From positions 682,001 to 746,000 of the forward strand of contig JAMJFZ010002575.1 in NCBI GenBank assembly GCA_026225945.1: a DNA stretch of 64,000 nucleotides, in the 5' to 3' direction. Shown piece by piece: positions 32,831 through 43,265 of the stretch; the stretch's first letter is position 1; every line of letters starts with the position of its first letter. Both the position numbers and the translations under genes were made by a program. The notes beneath the pieces were generated by a model. The model ran no database searches and was not told the DNA's origin. It worked only from the letters and a program-made list of their open reading frames with translations. This DNA comes from Cricetomys ansorgei (Eukaryota > Chordata > Mammalia > Rodentia > Nesomyidae).

Positions 32831-34229
32831 CCTAGAATCACTCCCTGTTCTCTCCACAATCCTAACATGTTGACTGTTCAGTTTCACAGTCCAGACATGG
32901 AAAGGGCTAGGAGTGTGCCTGGAGTCTCTACTTTTTCTGCTTGGGTTGCAAGGAGGGTGTGGACTTTATGCATAACTCATTAAGCTGCACTGCACCCACT
33001 GAAAAGTCAGCACCAAAAAGTCCCTTCAGAATCCACTGTACATACAAGAAGAGGCCAGCCAAGTCTGGCCACCTGGGACAGACAGAGGGACTGAGTAATT
33101 CTTTCTAATCCAGGCTGTCCCCACCCCACCCCACCCCCAGTCACCCTGACAGTCTAGCTGAGAGCCCAGAGCACAGTGACCTGGGGAGTGTTGGGTTTCG
33201 CCCCTCCCCCTCTGACACCCCTACTCCCTCCAGCCCAGAGCTCCTTCTGTATGCCTCCTAGGCGGGGAAGGAGCTGGTTGAGGCCACTCTGTCCTGATTA
33301 CCTATCTTCCAGGCCTACTCTTGCCTCCTCTAGTTAGCAACCGGTAGGCACCTTTTCTCTCCCATATCTGTGTATCCTCTCCCTCCCTCTCCCTCTCCTG
33401 TTTGTGTCCCCTTGACACTCAGCTTCCCTGGAGCCTATGCATCTATTTCCCTCCCCAGTGTCCCACAAACCTGCTGAGTGCCCAGTGCAAAGGGTCCATG
33501 CCTTATCCCAGAGAAGCAAAAGGGGAAAGGAAAAATCTCAAAGAGTCACCTACTGACTCTTGTCCCAAAATGATGTAGAAGAGCAAGTGTCTTGAGCAAG
33601 TGTCTAAAACCATACAAGTAAACAGCATAATAAGACTCTCAGTTCACTCGTATAGTGCTGAGGCCTGTGTCCTCGCCTTGCAGGCTCTAGTGGTTTGGTT
33701 TGTCTTTGTTGCTGTGTCTTTGGTGCCTAGGACTATGCCAGGCACACTGACGGCACTATAAGTGCGTGTTGCCTCTTCCCAGGAGGACGGAACAAGGGTT
33801 CATGATGCCCAATATCTGAACTCGGCAGGAATCTCAGACAACTACCTGTTCTCTCAAGCCACCCAAACCAAGCCAACCATATAAAGACTCCTCGGAAGGC
33901 CAAGTAGAGAATGGCAGGATTTCCAAACCTCAGAGCAGAGGTGTACACTAAACACAATGACTACTTAGTTCTTAATGAAGTGGGAGATTGAAAGGCTGAC
34001 TTGGTGCTCTGTGGCTTACACCTTCTGTGGCCTCTTTCTAGCCCACCTGCATCTGCCCTTCTCCCAGCACAACCTCCGTCTTTGTTCCTCCTACCTAGAA
34101 TGAGCTGGACAGAAAATGGCCACAGTCCTACTAGGCAGAGAACAGTTACACCCCTACTTCCCTATCCACCTCCCCCCAGCCCTGTCTGAAGACTCCAGAG
34201 TCTGCCCAGAGCCCCAGGGCCAGCTGTTT
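32831..34229. other. Unique non-coding sequence
   Basis: No exon is recognised. Pyrimidine-rich patches occur at 33115-33140 and 33355-33400. Confidence 0.4.
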
Positions 34230-34400
34230 TTCTCCACATTCCAGCCAAAAATAATACGAGAACCAGGCTGTTTGGTGGAGACTTAATCTAATCTTCATTG
34301 CTTCAGTTTTAAAATATCCTGCCTAGGTTTTTTTTTTTTTCCTTACACACGGGGGATGTGTTTTTAGTGAGATAGGTCTTAACAGCAATGGTCCTTCTTG
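34230..34400. promoter_or_regulatory. Candidate conserved non-coding element
   Basis: Repeat-free sequence contains 'ccaaaaataatacgag', 'gacttaatctaatcttc' and a T run at 34328-34341. It lies about 6 kb downstream of the proposed minus-strand donor, inside its inferred first intron. Regulatory function is inferred. Confidence 0.35.
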
Positions 34401-35389
34401 TAATTAGAAACCCAGGCAGGAGAGGAAGACCTGGGGATAGGCATCCAAGCCAAACATATCCCCAACATTTGCATCAAGCTCTTTCCTAGTTCTGAGGAGC
34501 ACTATGAACTGTGCCACTCCAGGGCTTGGTGTTCCTTCGTGTCTGGGGCTCTAGGAGAATTCTGGGAGAAGGACTCAGCCCTCCAACTGTCCCAGTTTCC
34601 GTCTCTATCTTAGGTCTCATGCCTCCACCTTCTCACTCCAGAACAAAATGCAAACCAAAATATGGCCTGCAACCAGCCCAGCTGGAAAGAGTGTATGGAG
34701 GAAAACCTTACCACCAAGGAATCCCCAACAGACTAAGGGAGAAATAAAGAGGAGCATTCATTCTACTGGAGCTACTTCCTCAATGTCAGGGCTCCCACCA
34801 GAACTGAAGGAGTCTAAGAGCAAGCATGAGCTTTTGAAGAAGTGTCGAGTATAACTTCTTGGGTTTTCTGGCCTAGAATCTGCTTTGATCCGCCAGAATG
34901 GAGACTGCTAAGTGAGGTCCAGGCTGTGGCTCATCCCTCCACCACACAGCATGACCAAATGTCACACACCAATGAGGACCAGGCTCTTATTCCCCTGTAG
35001 TATACAAAAGCAGAGACCATATTTCTGATGTCAGATTCTGTTCATTGGAGACCTGAAGGATATTCCAGGAGGAACCACTGGGGGAGAACCAGGCTGACTT
35101 CCCCAGTGCAGTCGTGACAGCCCCTCTTGGCAAAGTGGATGGTATATGAAATCAATCACAGCAGAGTTTTCAGGTTCAAAGATGTAAAGCGAGGCAAGAG
35201 TTGTGCCTTTTCACAAAAGTCTAGAAACTCCTCGCACGTGTGAGGACAGGAGCCAGGCAAGGAAGGAAGCACATGCAGAAGAACGTGACCTTGTTACTGG
35301 GAAGCCTCTGTCTCTGTCTCCTTTACTATTTACAGTGAGCCCTATACTTGCCTCATGCCCACCCTTCGCTCCTTGCAGCCTAATAAGGG
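34401..35389. other. Unique non-coding sequence
   Basis: No gene or clear repeat is recognised. Confidence 0.35.
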
Positions 35390-35490
35390 ACAGCGTGTGC
35401 TACATTCCACTCAACAGATGAAGAAACCGAAGTCTGGCAGCTGGGGGACCCGCTGGAGCCACAGAGCCAGGCCCTCAAATTCCAGCCCAA
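35390..35490 (-). repeat. MIR-like fragment, minus strand
   Basis: 'Cagatgaagaaaccgaagtc' and 'gagccacagagccaggccc' match reversed MIR text weakly. Confidence 0.4.
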
Positions 35491-35559
35491 ATACTAGCTC
35501 AGCATGCTGACCTGCCAGCCTTGATTACCATCCACCACTTCCTTCCCTTCTTCCTCCCT

Positions 35560-36310
35560 TCCCATCAGGTATTAGATTTAATTGAATTAGCAGAACCCCA
35601 TGGAAACCATACTGGCCACGCTGCCTGGATGGAACCAGTGAGTGCAGCTCCTCCCTCTAAATTCCGCTTCTCAACGTAATTCAATTTTCAATAAGTCATG
35701 GGTCTCATCTGAGGCGTTTTATGCAATGCGTGGGGTGTTGGTTAGAGTCAAGGCTCATGGAGGCCCATGATGGTTTCATTTTCCATTTCGCTTTTTCTGC
35801 CTTTCCTCAGTGGCACCCTTTCCACCTCTTCCATCTTGGGGTCTGCATTTTATTTGATCCAGACACTTTGTCACCTCCAGCAATTGCATCACACATTTAT
35901 ATATATCTTACAGTGTGGCAGTCCTGGTGCTACACAGCAGAGGAGAAAGGAAAACTCACAACAGCACTTCTTACTCGCCTCCAATTAATTTTAAAAATGT
36001 GCTCCATATTAAGTAAATCAGGAACAAAAGTCCAAAATTGGAGGTTGCATTTCTGAAAGGTGGGGTGGGGAGTAAACAAATTCCAAGGAAATTTTGCAAC
36101 ATGTTGGAAGCCTATAAATTTTATTGGTTGTTTCTTTAATGATAATAATAAAAAAAAACAATTTCAATTGCTAACAACATAGTATTATTAAGCTTCTAAC
36201 ATTTAAAAATCTAATTTGCCCCTGCTCTGTGGCTGTTTATATTGCCCAATGTGTTCAGGAAGGGCAAGGAAATCAAGTTGATCGCTCGCTTTGGTTCAGT
36301 TCCTAAATGG
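35560..36310. promoter_or_regulatory. Candidate conserved non-coding cluster
   Basis: This is a repeat-free, AT-rich block of about 750 bp. Notable parts are 'gatttaattgaattagc' near 35575, 'ttcaattttcaataagtc' near 35680, 'gcctccaattaattttaaaa' near 35970, and 36115-36230 with 'ttaatgataataat', 'caatttcaattgctaac' and 'tattattaagcttc'. The density of TAAT/ATTA cores without SINE insertion suggests purifying selection. No conservation data were available. Confidence 0.45.
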
Positions 36311-37480
36311 AGCTAATAGAGACCCCTTTAAAATCCAGCCTTCTGCTTTCTAGGCATGGCTTGGTCTCTAATGAGTTACAGCCCAGGGTTGAAGATGGAC
36401 ATGGCAGAAAGAAATTTAACACACACTCTGGTGCACCTATAAAGTTTAAGGCCAAGAGAGGGAAAGTATGTTTCCAGTTAAGTTAGAACTCCATGAATTC
36501 AGGATTCTCCACTCACAAGACAGTAATTCTCCTTATTTCATCACTAACTTACTTCAAATGTGTTTATGCAATTTATTGCTACTGAACTTCCAGGCAACTG
36601 GTGTAGAGTTAATGAAACCCAGCTTGGAGAAGCTTTGAGCTTTGAAAACTAACCACAGTTTAAATGGTTATGACATGCGGTCAAAGCCACAGGCAGGCCC
36701 CACTGCAGTTCCTGTGTTAGTAGAAACCCTTGTCATCTCACCTTTTATGCCAAATAGATTGAAAGGAGGCAAACAAAACAAAAAAGCAAAACTAAATCCT
36801 GACTTTTTCTTCCTCGGGTTCCCAGCCCTTTAAACCCGCCTATCTCACTGGTTCCAAGGCAAAGCCCCTCCCCCAGGGCCCAAGTAAATATTTTAGTAAC
36901 TATCTGAATTGGTAACCCGTGTTGAAATCCTGAAACCCAGTTTGGGTTGAATTGAGTAGGGTCAGGGTTTACATAAAGCAGTTGGGGGTACTATTAGGAT
37001 GGCACCGAGCAACATTTAAAGCCAGCCTGCCTGAAAGCCCAGAGGCAACAGAAGGATGTACAGATGAAACTGAATGGGGGAGAAGTTAACTCATCTTTCT
37101 GAATTACGTGGACACTGACTTTTATTAATTCTCATGTCACATGGTGTCCTCCCCTGAGCTCTGTTCGTGTGGGAACCCCAGCAAGCTCCCTCCTTCTAAA
37201 TGGGCCCATTTTGGAAGAGTAAAGGGGAGGTACTGGATTTGTCGCTGCCGCACAATAAAAAGGCCCTTTTGAAAGCAGCACTTTCATTAACTTAAAGCAA
37301 TCTATAGACTTAAAAGCACAGAGCAGTAAACTCCTAGAAAGGATCATAAAACAGCCAGTCTCGAGTTGGGTACACTTCGCTGCGGTTTGCACGAGGCATT
37401 TTACTGTGGTCGTTGCTAGGCCCATCTCCCTCCAGTAACCCCTTGGCCCCCATTCCCTGCAGCTCCTCTTTCTCTAGGCT
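36311..37480. promoter_or_regulatory. Low-repeat flank of the CpG island
   Basis: No SINE or LTR is seen over about 1.2 kb. Runt-type sites appear at 36647-36690 ('taaccacagtt' and 'tgcggtca'), and an AT-rich patch with 'cattaacttaaagcaatc' lies at 37285-37305. The 97-codon minus frame at 37132-37425 has no recognised domain. Confidence 0.35.
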
Positions 37481-37728
37481 TTCATGCCTTTCGCTCTCAC
37501 AAAAGGGAGGCGGTGACCAGGGAGTCTCCGTGGGGTCACGGCTCCCTCCCCCGCTCAGCTCTCCGCTGGAGAAGAGCGCGCAGGAATTCCAAGTCTGGAA
37601 AACAACAGCTCCATCGCAGTAGCGGTCGCCGCGCCCCGGGCCGCGGTGGCCATTCATGGGTCCTGCGGCTTCAGTCCCCCAAAGGCTGGCTTTCCCAATC
37701 AAGGGTGCAAGCGTGAACGGAGGAAATA

Positions 37729-37772
37729 CGCGCACACACACACACACCACACCATACCACACCACACCACAT
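37729..37772. repeat. CA / CCACA repeat
   Basis: A CA run changes to a 5-bp CCACA-type period. Confidence 0.85.
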
Positions 37773-37937
37773 CTCCATCCCTCAACGCCCTCTTTATCTA
37801 AATGACCAGAGTGTAATTCCCTCAACCCTCCCCCCTCCACTCTTCGGGACCTCTCCACACTCCACCCACTGTCGACTAGGCCGGAGCCTTGAGGATGCAG
37901 TTTGAGTGTGAGATATGAGCCCCCAAACGACAGACAC

Positions 37938-37938
<1 letters not shown>

Positions 37939-37981
<43 letters not shown>
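37939..37981. repeat. (CA)n microsatellite
   Basis: About 43 bp of pure CA repeats inside the CpG-island shoulder. Confidence 0.95.
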
Positions 37982-37984
<3 letters not shown>

Positions 37985-38032
37985 CGCATACACAAGAACC
38001 AAGGTCCTGGTGCCTCGGGAATGTCAGAAGGC

Positions 38033-38055
38033 AGAGAGAGAGAGAGAGAGAGAGG
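38033..38055. repeat. (GA)n microsatellite
   Basis: About 23 bp of GA repeats. Confidence 0.9.
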
Positions 38056-40093
38056 GCAAAGGGGCTGGAGCTTGGGAAAACACCGTGTTGCTTTTGAATA
38101 CCATCATTTCTCCGATTTGGGTGTGTGTGTTTGGTGCTGGTGGGGGGGAGGTCGTTTAAACCTGTTTAAGCTTCTTGTTAACTTGGATTCTACCAGTTGA
38201 AGCATTTGAATTCCAGAAAACCAAAATCCCGGAGAAGTCCCGAGATAATATGTGTGAGGATGAGGAACCCCGAACTTCCTCCTCCCTCTAGGGCAGAATC
38301 TTGCACTGATGTGCCGGCCTGTGCGCTCTCCGACTTTGCGGGAGACGAAGCAAGCACCGCTTGCGGATGAACAGGAGACAGGTCGGATCGGGACTCCCGA
38401 GTTCGGGAGTATCTTCCCCTCGGCGGCAGCCACGACTCCTCTAGCTCCAATGGCACCTCGCTACTAGCGGCTCCCTTGCCCGTGTCTTCGGCTACTGTCC
38501 CGGCAGGTCACCAGCAACCACTCTGCCACGCTGCGGCCGCAGACCCCAAGTGGCGCCGGGAGCTTGCTGAGTCCGCAGGGTCAGGTCCTCGGATCTATTC
38601 GGAGCCGGGTGAGGCTACTCTGGTCATTTCACCCAGAATCTCCCTAGATTTGTCTGCTTTCCAGAATCTTTCTCCTACGACCCAGCCCTGTGCACCCCCA
38701 AATCCTCTTCTCCTCCAGATTCGCTCTAGAGGAGAAGCAACAGACATTCGGAGCTCGCTTTCCATGGCTCGGACCAACTACTTTCCTTGTCTACGTAAAA
38801 GCCTCTCTTCCCGCACGCTGTCAGGACCCGGACCCGCAATTCTCACCAGATTCCAATAGCCTGTGCCCCAATAAAGAGTCATGATCCTGTGTCTCAGTCC
38901 TAAAAAACGTCACTCACTCGGGAATCAAGCCTCGGATGTAACCGGGGCCCCAGCGCCTACCTCCAGCCCTCTCTTTTGCCAGCATGTAAACTACTGAGCA
39001 GCCTTTCCGTCCCAATTCTGAAAACAGCCTGGTTCCTACAACCCAAACTCCAGCTCCGAAGCCCTGCCCTCCTTTCGGGGCTAGTCCACATCCCCCTCCC
39101 ATTACCAACCCGGGTCTCCGGACTGCGCGGGAACCCAGGCTGCCCACTTGAAGGACTCTCCAGAAAGTGCGGCCCGCTGCACTCGTTTCTTCCCCGGCTT
39201 TGAGAGCCAGGAGTTCCCCCTCGCCTAACCGGAAAGAAACAGAAACTTCGCGCGGCACACTCAGGACCCTGCCCCATCCCCTTCGGCTTACTGCTCCCGG
39301 GCGCTTTCCATGCCCACCCCCCTTTTACGAATTCATCTCCTAATTCTTCGTCAAGGGCCCCTAATTTCCGCCCCCCCCCACCAAGACCCAACAATACGCA
39401 GAAAGCTGGTGACGCTACAAATTCTTCCCCTACTCCTGGTTACAGCCGGTCGGATCCTGGTTTCTCTGACCCCCACGCATGGCCCCCTGTCCCCGCTGTT
39501 CCTCCTGCAAACCTCCACTGTCCCTGCCTCCCCAGGCCCGGCAGGACGCGGCCGCCGCTGCTTGACTCTTGCCACCCGGCCCCAAGCTAGGGCTGCATCC
39601 ATTTCCAGCCACTCAAAGGCGGCTCCGGGCTGGTGACACCGAGTAAGCGCCAGCCACAGGACTCCTGGAGCCCGCGAAAGGAGAACCCGAAGCCGGCCCT
39701 TAGTTCCCAGCTTCGCCCCACCGAGCGCCTAGCCGGGAGCCGCCCGCGCCGGGACTCGGGCCGACGCGCTGGTCCCCAGGCTCAGGAAGCGCCGGGCGCA
39801 CCGCTCCCAGCCAGCCCGCTCCAGGCTCTCGGGCCGCTGCGCTCCGAGTCCGCTGCCCAGCTGCTCGCAACCGCAGACAATGCGCACCCGGCCCGGGGCC
39901 CGAACTGAGCGGGGCGAGGCGGCGGCCCCGGAACTGAGCACCGGCCGGGTCCGGGAGCGGGTGGGCCGCGCATCAATCGCCGCCTCCTTGCCCGGCCTCG
40001 CCTCCCTTCGCACGGCTTCGCTCCGCGCTCTCCCGGCGCTTCCCCAGCTTCTCTCTGCACGCTCCCGCCGTTCCTCTCTGCTCCCTGCCTCCC

Positions 40094-40141
40094 TCCTCCC
40101 TGCTGCCTCCCTCTCTCTCCTCCCTGCTGCCTCCCTCTCTC
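40094..40141. repeat. 24-bp tandem duplication in a pyrimidine tract
   Basis: The unit from 'tcctccctgctgcc' through 'tccctctct' occurs at 40094-40117 and again at 40118-40140, inside a longer CT-rich tract at 40060-40160. Confidence 0.8.
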
Positions 40142-40225
40142 CCTCTCTCCTCCTTGCCCTGTCGCAATGAATAATACTCTGGCTTGGGGACTGGAATAAA
40201 ACACACGCGCTCTGAGGCAGCCGCC

Positions 40226-40265
40226 CGCAGCAGCAGCCGCCGCCGCTGCGCCGCCGCCGCCGCCT
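40226..40265. repeat. GCAGCA / GCCGCC triplet repeat
   Basis: A short CAG-like run passes into CCG triplets. It lies in the promoter core and is a possible length-variable site. Confidence 0.8.
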
Positions 40266-40282
40266 GCAAAAGCGTCTCTGAC

Positions 40283-40624
40283 ATGGAAATGAATGACAGC
40301 TTACCTGATGCCAATCTTCATCAGACTGACACCGGCGTGACAACACAGCCTATACTTCCCAGCACTGCTCGGGACGTCAGCGGCACAGGGACCCGCCCCC
40401 CGGACTCCCCCCCTCCCCGCGCGCACACCTCCCCTCTCCCCACTCCCCCTTTCTCCCCACCCCCCCATCGCCCCCACCCACTCCCGGCCCCAGCCGCTTC
40501 CCGGGGAAGCGAGGAGCTGCTAGAGTGTCTCCCTCTACTGGAGGCTCGGCTCAGACATCAGACGCCCGCCGGCTTGCTGACGGCCAGATGTAGCACGCGC
40601 TGGGGAAGAAGCCTCCAGACCTGA
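40283..40624 (+). CDS. Doubtful 113-codon proline-rich frame
   Basis: The frame starts at ATG 40283 with a fair context (G at -3 and +4) and a second in-frame ATG at 40289. It begins MEMNDSLPDANL, is proline-rich in the middle (about residues 50-75), and ends at a TGA at 40622-40624. A TATA-like 'ggaataaaac' lies about 90 bp upstream, and 'cagaggtagc' shortly after the stop could be a donor. I recognise no family. Its first codons overlap a strong splice donor on the opposite strand, so it is probably chance coding in GC-rich promoter DNA. Confidence 0.12.
   Translation: MEMNDSLPDANLHQTDTGVTTQPILPSTARDVSGTGTRPPDSPPPRAHTSPLPTPPFSPPPHRPHPLPAPAASRGSEELLECLPLLEARLRHQTPAGLLTARCSTRWGRSLQT
40305..40360 (-). 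ncRNA. Putative first exon (5'UTR) of a leftward gene
   Basis: On the minus strand the sequence reads 'ggcatcag' then GTAAGC, a near-consensus donor with the junction between 40305 and 40304. Upstream on the same strand lie a CRE-like TGACGTCC (40372-40379) and a GC box (40392-40400), so initiation at roughly 40330-40370 would give a short first exon. The only minus frame crossing it starts with GTG and reads on into the intron, so the exon is probably untranslated or begins a later-joined frame. The gene is not identified, and the next exon was not found in the window. Confidence 0.45.
40370..40402 (-). promoter_or_regulatory. CRE-like site and GC box
   Basis: The minus-strand reading gives 'gggggcggg' at 40392-40400 and TGACGTCC at 40372-40379. 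They lie 70-95 bp upstream of the proposed donor. Both are typical of TATA-less CpG-island promoters. Confidence 0.5.
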
Positions 40625-40640
40625 GGTTGCTTGGCAGAGG

Positions 40641-41279
40641 TAGCACAGAGGACCCCAGAAATGCAGGCGCACCCCTACCCCATGTCCTCCTTAGCGATCA
40701 ACTGGTGCAGAGTTCCAAGGCACCAGGTGCTTGAAGAGATTGAGATGAAGTGAAATTTTCTGTGGACCTCAAGAGAACCCCCAGAAAATAGGAATCTTCA
40801 AACTGGCAAGAAACGTTTCCTCCATCACCACCAACCCCCAGTTCCTGCCTAGCTGGCCTCATTTTTATGATTGCATTTGAATAATTCTCATTACCTTGGC
40901 CCCAGCAAAGGTATTCAGATAGTTACCCCTTGTCTCAAGAGCTTTTTTTCTGCTGTGGGCTTCCTGGGGCACTTGGTTCATCCAGAGGGTGACAGTATAT
41001 TGGGGTAGTGCAGGGGAAGAGACAGCAAGGGGAGAGGCTTTCTCAGAAGCTTATCCCTTGGCAAATGTCAGGCAAGCGTTTCGAAGCTACTGCTGTTTCA
41101 TTCTTAAAAGTGCTTAGCAAAGCAAAGATGTATCCTGGGGGCTGTGGTACAGTAAGGTTAGGGGCAACATGTTTCAGTTTGGGCCTTCTGAGGCGGCCTG
41201 ATCTATTTCAGAAACAAAACAGGCTCCTCGCCTAAGTCACTTCTACAGTGAAATACCAAAGCAAGCTGATGCAGTCATA
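40641..41279. other. Unique sequence right of the CpG island
   Basis: CpG content drops sharply here. 'Tttttatgattgcatttg' and 'ttctcattaccttggcc' at 40860-40905 are repeat-free and could be a proximal element. No exon is recognised. Confidence 0.35.
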
Positions 41280-41293
41280 CATGTCTCCATTTA

Positions 41294-41461
41294 ATTCCCC
41301 CCCCCCTCTTTTTGGTTTTTCAAGACAGGGTTTCTCTGTTATAGCTCTGGCTGTCCTGGAACTCACCATGTAGAGCAGGCTGGCCACTAATTCCCAGAAA
41401 TCTGCCTGCTTCTGTCTCCCAAGTGCTGGGATTAAAGGTGTGTGCTACCACCACCTGGCTT
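41294..41461 (-). repeat. B1 SINE, minus strand, with target duplication
   Basis: Complete reversed B1 text runs from 'caagacagggtttctctg' to 'gtgctaccaccacctggct', after a C/T-rich reversed tail. A perfect 14-bp duplication 'catgtctccattta' flanks it at 41280-41293 and 41462-41475. It has 'ttatagctctgg', an intermediate form of the variant segment. Confidence 0.95.
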
Positions 41462-41475
41462 CATGTCTCCATTTA

Positions 41476-42772
41476 GTCAACAAAAATGACAGCCCTACTA
41501 AGTGCCAAGTGTAGGCTCAGACAGGCAGGATGCAGACTGGCTCTGCTCCTACACATAAAGGACAAAAGAATCCCTTTTACCCGTCTCCTCCCTTCTCCTC
41601 TGAGGAGCTCTTTCAGCCACAGGCAGGTGGCAATTGATTCTGTGACTCTCACACTAGGCAGGGGGGCCTGGATGAAGCCTAGACAGAGTCATTGGTAGAA
41701 GCAAGGAAAGCTGAAAGGGAAACCAAACAGCCAGGTTTTCATTAAGGATCTAACCCAAGAAGTTGGAGGTTGCCCTTTCCATTTGCTCCATTCCAAGCAT
41801 CTGGGTCACTCTTCCCCTGCCTCAGACACTGACAAAAATGAGAGCTATTAGATCCTAAGGCTCAGAGGTGACTGTGCCACATCCCAGACATGCTCTTTAT
41901 CCAGGTGCTGTGAGAGACTCCACTTTTACCCTGCAATGTACCTGGGGTGGGGGGGACCTTTCACCTATAGATCTGCTGCTATAGATGGGGTTGAATACTC
42001 TCATCTTTCCTTAGATGTCCCAAAGACTTTGACTTGGTGGATTTATGTCACTCCAACCTCTGATCTGTGGCCAAAGACTATGACTGCTGACAGCATAATC
42101 GCTACTATATATTATACATTGTATAATATAATAATAATAATGAATCTACTTGCCCTTTTTATGTAACACAGAATCACCAGAGTCACTAGCCCAGAGGCTG
42201 GAGGTCAGCCTGCCGTATAATCTCAGAAGGAAACCTGCTACATAGGCTGAGAGAGGAGAAATCCCTTTAGCCTTGTCCAGGACTTCTGGGAGAAGGTGTT
42301 GCTCTCTTTTGGAGGGCTGCTGGTGATTCGTGAGAGCTAGCAGAGTCAGAGGAAGAATTAGGTTGAAGGTAAATCCTTAGCCCCATCAGAGAGGCATTGG
42401 TGAACATACTACAGACAAAAGCCACATACCACCCACTCATACTCATCACAATCCTCAGCTCATTCTTAAGACAGCCGACCCATGGACGTCAACCATTAAC
42501 CTGTGGGGTTTTTTCAGATAGGACGATTGCTTCTCATACTTTAAGATGCACACTGTAGTTGTTAGTCACTATAGCTTGTTTTGACTGTTCTTATAGCTTG
42601 CAAAGGCTTTTTGTTTTTAAGATGGTCTAACATGTAACCATCTTTTTTATAATTGCTGAAAAGAAATGTTTGGCCTGTGCTCACTAGAAGCTAGTCCTGA
42701 GGGTAGGACAGAGGCAGAGGCCCGCATTACAGCTTCCCACCTCAAGAGACTTTCATTCTTGTAGCAGGAGTC

Positions 42773-42774
<2 letters not shown>
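41476..42774. other. Unique non-coding sequence
   Basis: There is no gene or clear repeat. AT-rich text with 'tatattatacattgtataat' lies at 42107-42140. Confidence 0.4.

Positions 42775-42818
<44 letters not shown>
42775..42818. repeat. (TA)n microsatellite
   Basis: About 44 bp of perfect TA repeats, which is self-complementary and can extrude a cruciform. Confidence 0.95.
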
Positions 42819-42820
<2 letters not shown>

Positions 42821-43264
42821 TAAAAAAGCCATCCAGATTCCAGCTGATGACCCAGCTAGTAAATAATTAATGAACATTTGTCAATATGTCAAATTCCTGA
42901 GTTCTACTTCTAAATCCTGGATGTGTACATGAGAAAGGAGAGAACAGAAATTAAGTTTGTGGAATGTATTCCAGATTTACAATTCACAACCTACAATTTC
43001 TTCCCCATAATCCATACACTTGTCATATAATTCAACCACACATTGGCATAACCAAGCAGGTTTCTACAGATCCCAGCCATCAGGCGTACCTGCATGCTGG
43101 AATTCTTAAGATTGTCTTAGGTCTTCTTTTCCTTTCACGTGTTTTTATCTGTCCTTCAGATGAACAGTCCGCACCAGATAGTTCCTCTATGTTCCAGATG
43201 TGTTCAGATAATGGCCCAGCTGAATCAGGCCTATGTCATCCTATAAATTAAAATTTAGGGTCTG
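42819..43264. other. Unique non-coding sequence
   Basis: Nothing is recognised. The frame at 42964-43251 has no domain. Confidence 0.35.
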
Positions 43265-43265
43265 T

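Larger units (their letters stand above)
37480..38650. promoter_or_regulatory. CpG-rich shoulder with microsatellites
   Basis: Two CpG-dense pieces (about 37490-37720 with 'gtcgccgcgccccgggcc', and about 38240-38620) are separated by CA and GA repeats. A possible plus-strand donor 'gccgggtgagg' lies near 38610, but nothing confirms it. The 222-codon minus frame at 37334-38002 reads through a CA repeat and is not credible as a gene. Confidence 0.55.
39050..40640. promoter_or_regulatory. CpG island core
   Basis: CpG dinucleotides are dense and unmutated over about 1.6 kb, most strongly at 39690-40060 and 40200-40460, in a window that is otherwise CpG-poor. Triplet repeats, GC boxes and a CRE-like site are present. 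This is the signature of an active germline-unmethylated promoter. The right edge holds a minus-strand donor at 40305/40304, and the left edge blends into the shoulder. Confidence 0.85.

Noticed and set aside
37334..38002. 222-codon minus-strand open frame, the longest in the window
   Set aside because: It starts in a CA microsatellite, has no recognisable domain and lies in GC-rich promoter DNA where stops are rare.
38595..38625. Plus-strand splice donor 'gccgggtgagg'
   Set aside because: It is a single short match in GC-rich DNA without a supporting promoter or partner acceptor, so I did not call an exon.
39729..40346. 205-codon minus-strand arginine-rich frame across the CpG island
   Set aside because: It begins with GTG, not ATG, reads straight through the likely splice donor at 40305/40304, and is arginine/glycine-rich from GC content alone.
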